In this document: positions 6,041 to 11,005 of the stretch, piece after piece | Numbering within the stretch: the first letter of the stretch is position 1 | Layout of the letters: each line of letters starts with the position of its first letter | Assembly: GCA_934667465.1 (NCBI GenBank) | Contig: CAKUMG010000107.1 | Coordinates: 1-11,005, forward strand | DNA: 11,005 nt | Origin: an uncultured Actinoplanes sp. | Lineage (GTDB): Bacteria; Actinomycetota; Actinomycetes; Mycobacteriales; Micromonosporaceae | Direction: 5' to 3' | Notes under the pieces: generated by a model | Told to the model about the DNA's origin: nothing | Databases searched by the model: none | What the model saw: only the letters and a program-made list of their open reading frames with translations | Made by a program: the position numbers and the translations under genes

Positions 6041-6688
6041 TCAGGCCTCGGCCAGGCCGGCGCGCCAGGCCCACGAGGCGACCTCGACCCGGTTGCGCAC
6101 GCCCAGCTTGGCCTGCGCGGCGGCCAGATGCGTCTTGACCGTGGACACCGCGACGAACAACTCGGCGGCGATCTCGTGGTTGGTCAGGCCCCGGGCCACC
6201 GCCCGTACGACATCGGTCTCCCGATCCGTCAACGCCGGCGCCGGCGCCGCGGTCCGGGCCTGCGGCCGGTCCCGGAACTGCCGCAGCAACCGCACGGTGA
6301 CCTGCGGCGCGACCAGGGCATCGCCCCGCACGGCCGCCCGGACCGCCTCGACCAGCAGCGTCGGCCCGCAGTCCTTGAGCAGGAAGCCGCTCGCCCCGGA
6401 CTGCAGCGCGGTGTTCACGTAGTCGTCGGCGTCGAACATCGTGATCACCACGACCGCGATCGGTTCGTCCACATCGGGGCCCGCGAGCAGCCGGGTGACC
6501 TCCAGCCCGTCCATCCCCGGCATCCGGATGTCGAGCAGGCACACATCGGGGCGCAGCCGCCGCGCCGCCTCGATCGCCGCCCGCCCGTCGGCCACGTCGG
6601 CCACGACGGTGATGTCCGGCTGCGCCTCCAGGATCATCCGGAAGCCGACCCGCATCAACTCCTGGTCATCGGCGATCAGTACCCGCAC
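6041..6688 (-). CDS. NarL/FixJ-family response regulator
   Basis: This 215-aa two-domain regulator is cytoplasmic and DNA-binding. The receiver domain (1-120) has the acidic pair Asp7-Asp8 (IADDQ), phospho-acceptor Asp53 (LLDIRMPGMDG), Thr83 (VITMFD) and Lys105 (FLLKD), so all phosphorylation-site residues are present. A linker rich in Ala/Pro (about 140-150) leads to a LuxR-type HTH (LTDRETDVVRAVARGLTNHEIA, then STVKTHL; about 152-210). The start is a GTG (6686-6688), with only a weak GGTAGGG upstream. No histidine kinase gene lies in the window, so it is an orphan here. The STAND ATPase gene follows immediately downstream and is probably co-transcribed, which suggests the two act in one regulatory circuit. 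Targets are unknown; adjacent ddl-alr or the ABC pair are possibilities without direct evidence. Confidence 0.92.
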   Translation of the reverse strand: MRVLIADDQELMRVGFRMILEAQPDITVVADVADGRAAIEAARRLRPDVCLLDIRMPGMDGLEVTRLLAGPDVDEPIAVVVITMFDADDYVNTALQSGASGFLLKDCGPTLLVEAVRAAVRGDALVAPQVTVRLLRQFRDRPQARTAAPAPALTDRETDVVRAVARGLTNHEIAAELFVAVSTVKTHLAAAQAKLGVRNRVEVASWAWRAGLAEA

Positions 6689-6696
6689 GCCCTACC

Positions 6697-6756
6697 GTCC
6701 CCGTGACGCCCGCTGCGACGGAGGTCTCCGCCGATCGCTGCGGATAGTACGGGGAC
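6697..6756 (-). promoter_or_regulatory. Probable promoter/operator region of the response regulator
   Basis: On the minus strand a TACTAT hexamer (about 6750-6745), resembling a -10 box, lies some 57 bp before the GTG start, with no convincing -35. Two 8-bp arms, GTCCCCGT (6697-6704) and ACGGGGAC (6749-6756), are perfect inverted repeats 44 bp apart. A small palindrome, CGGAG-GT-CTCCG (6719-6730), lies between them. These could be regulator sites, but short GC-rich repeats arise easily by chance. Confidence 0.25.
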
Positions 6757-6802
6757 CAGCCAAACGCCCCGCCCCGCCGGCCGATTCCGGACAACTCACC
6801 GC

Positions 6803-7017
6803 TCAGCCCGGCCCAGCGAGCGCTCGGCGGAAGGCAGCCTCCTGCTCTGCGGTTCGGGTGCCGGTCAGCTCTGCCGCGGCCAGCCCGCCCGGATCCCACC
6901 CGAGCCGAGCGGTGCCGCCCACTGGTCGCCGTCGAGCGAGAGCACCTTCAGCGCCGGGAACGTGGCGATCGCCGCCACGTCGGTCACGGTCGCACCCGCG
7001 AGGTTCATGCGAAGCGA
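6803..7017 (-). pseudogene. Frameshifted 3' remnant of a leucine-rich-repeat protein gene
   Basis: In one minus-strand frame, residues ending SLRMNLAGATVTD-VAAIATFPALKVLSLDGDQW show the leucine-rich-repeat rhythm (LxLxGxxVTDxxxLxxxPxLxxLxL). That frame then runs into GIRAGWPRQS and stops at 6865. In the next frame, from about 6890, the sequence GGLAAAELTGTRTAEQEAAF followed by RRALAGPG runs to a stop at 6803. It looks like the normal C-terminal tail of such actinomycete LRR proteins. One frameshift around 6885-6893 joins them. No upstream LRR units are seen in any frame before about 7017, and ABC transporter coding begins at 7083, so the 5' part is gone. A sequencing error could cause the frameshift but not the missing 5' end. 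Confidence 0.5.
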
Positions 7018-7082
7018 GCCCGCCGGGGCAGCGGACCCGCACCCTTTGCACCCTCGGGCACCGGGTACCACAGAAAGCATCG

Positions 7083-8792
7083 TCACGATCCGTGCCAGGA
7101 GCGCCACAGCGCCGCGTACGGGCCGTCGGCTTCGAGCAGTTCGTCGTGGCTGCCGAGTTCGATGATGCGCCCGTCCGCCATGACCGCGACCCGGTCGGCG
7201 TCGTGGGAGGTCTGGAGGCGGTGGGCGATGGCGATCACCGTGCGGTCGTGCAGGACCGCGGCCAGGGCGCGTTCGGCGGAGCGGGCGGCGGTGGGGTCGA
7301 GCAGGGCGGTGGCCTCGTCGAGGATGACGGTGTGCGGGTCGGCGAGGACGACGCGGGCGAGGGCGAGCTGCTGGGCCTGGCCGCCGTCGAGGGGGTGTTC
7401 GCCCAGGTCGGTGTCGAGGTCGTCGGCCCAGCCGGCGCCGACGGTCTTCAGGGCCCGGCGCAGGGCGTCGTCGGGGGCCGCGATCATGAGGTTCTCGCGC
7501 AGGGTCTCGCGGAAGACGTGGTGTTCCTGGGTGACGAGGACGACCTGGCGGCGTAGCTCGTCCGGGGGCAGGTCGGCGACGGGGACGCCGCCGACGGTGA
7601 CCGTGCCGGAGGTGGGGCGGTCGACGCCGGCGATCAGGCGGGCAAGGGTGGACTTGCCGGCGCCGGAGAGGCCGACGACCGCGAGCCGCTCGCCGGGGCG
7701 GATGGTCAGGGTCACGTCGTGGAGGACGTCGGGCCCCGCTCCGTACGCGTAATGCACCGACCGCACCTCGATGCGGTCCCCGTCGGGAATGCCGCCCGCC
7801 GTGCCGGGCGTGACGGGCACCGCGGCCAGCCCCTCGACGCGGGCGAACGAGGCGCTGCTGCTCTGCAACTGCTCGATCCGGATCATGATCGCGTCGACCG
7901 GGCCGACCAGCTGCCGCAGATAGAGCACGCAGGCGGCGACGGTGCCGAGCGTCAGCGTGCCGGCGAAGGCGAGCCAGCCGCCGACCAGCAGGGTCAGCAC
8001 GACCGGCAGCACGTACGTGGTCTCGACCACGGGGAAGAAGACGGTCCGCAGGTCGAGCGTGGCCAGCCGGGTGCGCCGGGTCTCGGCGATCGCGGCGCGG
8101 CCCCGGGTGAGGCGGCGCTCGCGCAGGTCGAACGCCTCGATCGTGCGCGCGCCCGCGGTCGTGGCCGCCAGTTCCTCGGCCATCACCGACCCGGCGGCGC
8201 CCTCGCGCAGGTAGGCGTCCCGGGCGCGGCGCAGGTACCAGCGGGTGATGAACCAGACGCCGGTGAAGCCCAGCAGCCCGGCCGCGCCGAGGGCCGGGCT
8301 CAGCACCAGCACGGCGACCACGATCAGCACGAGCTGGACGGCGGCGACGAAGATGCCCGGCAGCACGTCGCGCAGGGTTGTGGCGACGGCGTCCACATCG
8401 GTGGTTCCGCGGGCGGTGAGGTCGCCGGTGGGCACGCGCTCGGCCACCGCGGCGGGCAGGCTCAGCGAGCGGCTCAGGAACTCCTCGCGGATCCGGGCGG
8501 CGGTGCGCTCGCCGAAGCGGTAGCCGGCCCGCAGCGCGAAGCGGGACAGCAGCGTCTGTGCGACCGCGCAGGCCAGCACGGCCAGGGCCAGCCGGTCCAC
8601 CGGGCCGGCGCCCGCGCCGGTGGTGACCGTGTCGATGATGCGGCCGAGCAGCCAGGGGCCGCCGAGCCCGGCGAGGGCGGCCAGCCCGCTGAGGGCCAGC
8701 ATGGTCGCGACGGTGCGCCGGTCGGCGGCCATCAGCCGCCGGGCCGCCCGCCCGATCCGTTTCTGGTCGGCGACGGGAAGCGTGGCGCTCAT
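7083..8792 (-). CDS. ABC exporter half-transporter with canonical Walker motifs and variant signature
   Basis: This 569-aa protein has one transmembrane domain fused to a nucleotide-binding domain, the layout of type IV (B-family) ABC exporters in the cytoplasmic membrane. About six hydrophobic spans lie at 30-50, 68-90, 145-165, 167-187, 255-275 and 282-300. In the ATPase domain Walker A is GLSGAGKS (374-381, Lys380), the Q-loop VTQEHH (Gln422), Walker B VILDEA (Asp492, Glu493) and the switch His is His524 in AIAHRL. The signature is LDGGQ (468-472), with Asp instead of the usual Ser. The start ATG (8790-8792) overlaps the stop of the upstream half-transporter by 4 bp (ATGA), so the two are translationally coupled and very likely form a heterodimer. 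Substrate is unknown. It is the last intact gene of its run; the LRR remnant follows. Confidence 0.92.
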   Translation of the reverse strand: MSATLPVADQKRIGRAARRLMAADRRTVATMLALSGLAALAGLGGPWLLGRIIDTVTTGAGAGPVDRLALAVLACAVAQTLLSRFALRAGYRFGERTAARIREEFLSRSLSLPAAVAERVPTGDLTARGTTDVDAVATTLRDVLPGIFVAAVQLVLIVVAVLVLSPALGAAGLLGFTGVWFITRWYLRRARDAYLREGAAGSVMAEELAATTAGARTIEAFDLRERRLTRGRAAIAETRRTRLATLDLRTVFFPVVETTYVLPVVLTLLVGGWLAFAGTLTLGTVAACVLYLRQLVGPVDAIMIRIEQLQSSSASFARVEGLAAVPVTPGTAGGIPDGDRIEVRSVHYAYGAGPDVLHDVTLTIRPGERLAVVGLSGAGKSTLARLIAGVDRPTSGTVTVGGVPVADLPPDELRRQVVLVTQEHHVFRETLRENLMIAAPDDALRRALKTVGAGWADDLDTDLGEHPLDGGQAQQLALARVVLADPHTVILDEATALLDPTAARSAERALAAVLHDRTVIAIAHRLQTSHDADRVAVMADGRIIELGSHDELLEADGPYAALWRSWHGS

Positions 8793-10450
8793 GCGTCGAG
8801 TTCCTCTCCGAAGACGCGGGCGACCAGGCGTTCGTAGCCGGGTTCGGTGGCGAGCAGCTGCCGGTGGGTCCCGGACGCGGCCACCCGGCCGTCGACCAGG
8901 TAGTGCACGACGTCGGCGCGGTCGAGCAGCGCCGGCGACGTGGTGGCGAGGACAGTGCCCAGGCCGGACCGGGCGGCGCCGAGCCGCTCGGCGATCGCCG
9001 CCTCGGTGTGCGCGTCGACCGCCGAGGTGGGCTCGGCGGCGAGCAGCATCTCGGGCCGCCGATAAAGGGCACGGGCCAGCCGTACGCGCTGCCGCTGCCC
9101 ACCGGACAGATTGCGCCCGCCCGCCTCCACCCGATGGCCGGGGCCACCCACGTCGGCGGCGGCCGCGGCCTCGATCGCCGCCCGGATCCGCTGCTCGTCG
9201 GGGGCGTCCCGGCCGGCCAGGACGTCGCGCAGCGGGTCGTCGAACACGTCCGCCTCGTGCTCGGCGACCAGGATCCGGGCCCGCACCTCGTCGCGGGCCA
9301 GGCCGTCGAGGCGCAGGCCGCCCCACGTCGCGTCGGTCGGACCGTAGCGGCCCAGCCGTTCGAGCACCGCCACCGCGTCGGCGGGCCGGGACCCGGCGAG
9401 CGCGGTGAACCGGCCCGGCTCGGCCGACACCCCGGACGCCGGGTCGTGCAGGGTCGCGGGCCCGGCCGGGGCCGGGTCGCCGGTGGTCTCCTCGGGCGGC
9501 AGGCGCAGGAAGCCGACCAGGTGCCGGGCGGCGACCAGGCCGTGCGTGAGGTCGAAGCCGCAGAAGATGAGCACGTTCACCGGGATGACCAGCATGGCCG
9601 TGTAGCCGTACACCGCGATCAACTCCCCGGCCGTGAGCTCGCCCGCCGCCGCCTGCCGGGCCGCGAGCCAGATGACGACCGCGAGGAAGACGCCCGGCAG
9701 GCCCTCGCCGAGCGCGCCGACCCAGCTGCTGACCCGGCCCACCCGGTAGCCCAGCGCGCGCAGCTCCGCCGAGTGCTCCCGGTAACGCGCGAGGTGTCCC
9801 TCCTTGCCGCCGAGTCCATTGAGGATGCGCAGGCCGGACACGATGTCGACGAGCCGCGCCGCGAGCCGGCCCTGCCGCCTGCGGTAGCGCAGCCCGGCCG
9901 CCTGCACCCGGCCCAGCAGCGGACCGATCCCGGCGGCCAGCACCGGCACGCCGGCCAGCACCACGACGGCGAGCAGCGGCGACGTGCGGAAGAGCAGGAC
10001 GGCGACGACCGCGTACGCGATCACGCTCGCGAGGCCGACGCTGCCCACGTTCATCGCCCGCCCGATGGTCCACACGTCGGAGATCCCGATGGTGACCACC
10101 TCGCCGGAGGTGACCCCGCGGGGCAGGGCCGCGCCGAGCCGGGTGGCATGGCTCAGCACCGCGTCGGTGGTGCGCAGCGCGGCGGCCAGGCGCAGCTTGG
10201 TCATCGAGCGGTGCCGCAGGATGCCGAGGACCGCGCTCGCCACCCCGATCGCCAGCACCGCCGCGGTCCAGCCGAGCAGTGCCGGCCACTGCCGCGGGCC
10301 GAGGCCGCGGTCGATGGCCTGCGAGAGGAAGTACGGCGTGACGGCCAGGCTGACGAACCACAGCGAGCCGAACAGCGTGCCGAGGAAGACCCGGCCCTTC
10401 AGCTCCTTGGCGAGTGACCAGAGCAGGCGTGCGGGTCCCCGGATGTCCAC
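8789..10450 (-). CDS. ABC exporter half-transporter with degenerate ATP site
   Basis: This 553-aa protein has an N-terminal membrane domain (spans about 22-44, 56-78, 138-155, 158-180, 248-268, 280-300) and a C-terminal ATPase-like domain. The ATPase domain keeps the signature LSGGQ (448-452) and the D-loop AEPTSAVD (472-479). It has lost Walker A: LAGSRPAD (351-358) stands where GxxGxGKS belongs. Walker B reads MLLAAE, with the Asp lost and Glu473 kept. The Q-loop region reads VAEHEADVF, and the switch His is replaced in ATTSPALL (about 502-509). I recall similar degenerate partners in other actinobacterial ABC pairs. The frame is open further upstream, but the methyltransferase stop at 10516 limits the start. 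GTG 10450, preceded closely by GAGGG, fits the family; GTG 10477 is an alternative. The 65-bp gap before it holds a small CCCGA-A-TCGGG palindrome (10496-10506). Confidence 0.9.
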   Translation of the reverse strand: MDIRGPARLLWSLAKELKGRVFLGTLFGSLWFVSLAVTPYFLSQAIDRGLGPRQWPALLGWTAAVLAIGVASAVLGILRHRSMTKLRLAAALRTTDAVLSHATRLGAALPRGVTSGEVVTIGISDVWTIGRAMNVGSVGLASVIAYAVVAVLLFRTSPLLAVVVLAGVPVLAAGIGPLLGRVQAAGLRYRRRQGRLAARLVDIVSGLRILNGLGGKEGHLARYREHSAELRALGYRVGRVSSWVGALGEGLPGVFLAVVIWLAARQAAAGELTAGELIAVYGYTAMLVIPVNVLIFCGFDLTHGLVAARHLVGFLRLPPEETTGDPAPAGPATLHDPASGVSAEPGRFTALAGSRPADAVAVLERLGRYGPTDATWGGLRLDGLARDEVRARILVAEHEADVFDDPLRDVLAGRDAPDEQRIRAAIEAAAAADVGGPGHRVEAGGRNLSGGQRQRVRLARALYRRPEMLLAAEPTSAVDAHTEAAIAERLGAARSGLGTVLATTSPALLDRADVVHYLVDGRVAASGTHRQLLATEPGYERLVARVFGEELDA

Positions 10451-10515
10451 GCCCTCATCGTGCCGGTCGGCCCCCACGAAGCAACCGAAATACCACCCGA
10501 ATCGGGGCGACCAGT

Positions 10516-11005
10516 CTATTTGCGGGCGACCGCCCCGTAGGCGTCGATCCGCATCGGGTCCGCTTCGTCGGGCCGCCACTTCGTGATCTGCACCAGGCCC
10601 GGCTCGACCAGCGTCAGGCCCGCGAAGCACGACTCCAGCTCGGCCGGGCTGCGCAGGATGTAGGGCACGCCGCCGCTCTCGGCGAGTTTCGCGCTGCCCT
10701 CGACCACTGCCGGGTCGGTGTTGGTGCCGTCCCAGAGGACCAGGTGGCTGCCCGGCGCCGCCTCGGCCGTCATCCGGCCCACGATGTCGCGCACCACGCC
10801 GAGGTCGGGTTCGTAGCCCATGACGCCCATGAACATGATCGCGACCGGCTTCGTGAAGTCGAGCGCCTGGGCCGCGTCGGCGAGGATCTTCTCCGGGTCG
10901 TGGTAGTCCGCGTGCACGTACGTGGTGCTGCCCTCGGCCGTCGTGCCGTCGAGCAGCGCCCGGGCGTGGGCGAGGACCATCGGGTCGTTGTCGACGTAGA
11001 CCACG
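10516..11005 (-). CDS. SAM-dependent methyltransferase, DUF574/Methyltransf_19 type (5' end outside window)
   Basis: Only the C-terminal 163 or so residues are in the window; the gene enters from the right edge and stops at TAG (10516-10518). The visible part starts with VYVDNDPMVLAHARALL, the acidic-loop motif II after strand beta-2 of class I methyltransferases. It continues with YVHADYHDPEKIL and PVAIMFMGVMGY (motif IV region), then VGRMTAEAAPGSHLVL, and ends YGAVARK. This pattern fits the actinobacterial Methyltransf_19 (DUF574) family, whose members are about 260-280 aa; the glycine-rich SAM motif would be upstream of the window. Many of these proteins have no known substrate, and some sit near secondary-metabolite genes. 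It runs in the same direction as the exporter pair 65 bp downstream, so co-transcription is possible. Confidence 0.8.
   Translation of the reverse strand, partial: VVYVDNDPMVLAHARALLDGTTAEGSTTYVHADYHDPEKILADAAQALDFTKPVAIMFMGVMGYEPDLGVVRDIVGRMTAEAAPGSHLVLWDGTNTDPAVVEGSAKLAESGGVPYILRSPAELESCFAGLTLVEPGLVQITKWRPDEADPMRIDAYGAVARK

Noticed and set aside
4082..6706. 874-residue open frame on the plus strand across the ATPase and response regulator
   Set aside because: The product is rich in Arg, Gly, Pro, Gln and His with no domain pattern, and it is antisense to two recognisable genes. Treated as a GC-driven artefact.
7083..10361. A 1092-residue frame that would extend the second ABC subunit far upstream
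   Set aside because: The upstream 523 residues are an out-of-frame reading of the first ABC gene. The ATGA overlap at 8789-8792 and the normal N-terminus there mark two separate genes, not a fusion.
8864..10417. 517-residue open frame on the plus strand across the first ABC gene
   Set aside because: Antisense to a clear ABC exporter and lacking any family pattern.
10465..10512. Possible stem GGTCGGCCCC / GGGGCGACC between methyltransferase and ABC genes as a terminator
   Set aside because: The pairing needs a bulge and a loop of about 29 nt and has no T-run; too weak to call.

Overview
The window is very GC-rich, with third codon positions almost all G or C. It carries actinomycete-type gene families: an R61-like secreted DD-peptidase, a DUF574/Methyltransf_19-type methyltransferase, and a STAND-type ATPase with an actinobacterial C-terminal helix-turn-helix. 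The most economical reading is a chromosomal segment of a filamentous actinomycete. A Micromonosporaceae (Actinoplanes-like) origin is my inference from family resemblance, not something proven here. I see no insertion sequence, integrase, tRNA, rRNA, CRISPR array or replication origin.

Left part (1-2735). A short minus-strand reading frame that looks like the start of a DUF2171/PRC-barrel-like protein diverges from a plus-strand gene for an exported serine DD-peptidase/beta-lactamase-fold hydrolase. The divergent region of about 150 bp holds a 26-bp dyad and, nearer the hydrolase, an 8-bp-stem leader hairpin. The hydrolase converges on alr (alanine racemase), and a strong hairpin between them overlaps the alr stop codon.

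Centre (2752-6688). The minus-strand ddl (D-Ala-D-Ala ligase) lies 16 bp upstream of alr, so the two probably form an operon. Together with the hydrolase they make a compact D-alanine module: make D-Ala, join two D-Ala, and trim D-Ala-D-Ala ends outside the cell. Upstream of ddl, and separated by a possible terminator, are an orphan NarL-type response regulator and a large STAND ATPase with a GNAT-like region and a C-terminal HTH. These look like a two-gene regulatory unit.

Right part (6689-11005). A 394-bp gap contains the decayed 3' end of a leucine-rich-repeat gene. It is followed upstream by two overlapping ABC exporter half-transporters. Their nucleotide-binding domains are degenerate in complementary ways, so a heterodimer would have exactly one complete ATP site. 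The window ends inside a SAM-dependent methyltransferase gene reading the same way, 65 bp upstream of the exporter pair.

No wholly unknown system is evident. The points most worth a second look are the asymmetric exporter, the clustered alr-ddl-DD-peptidase module with its dyad and leader hairpin, and the response regulator-STAND ATPase pair.
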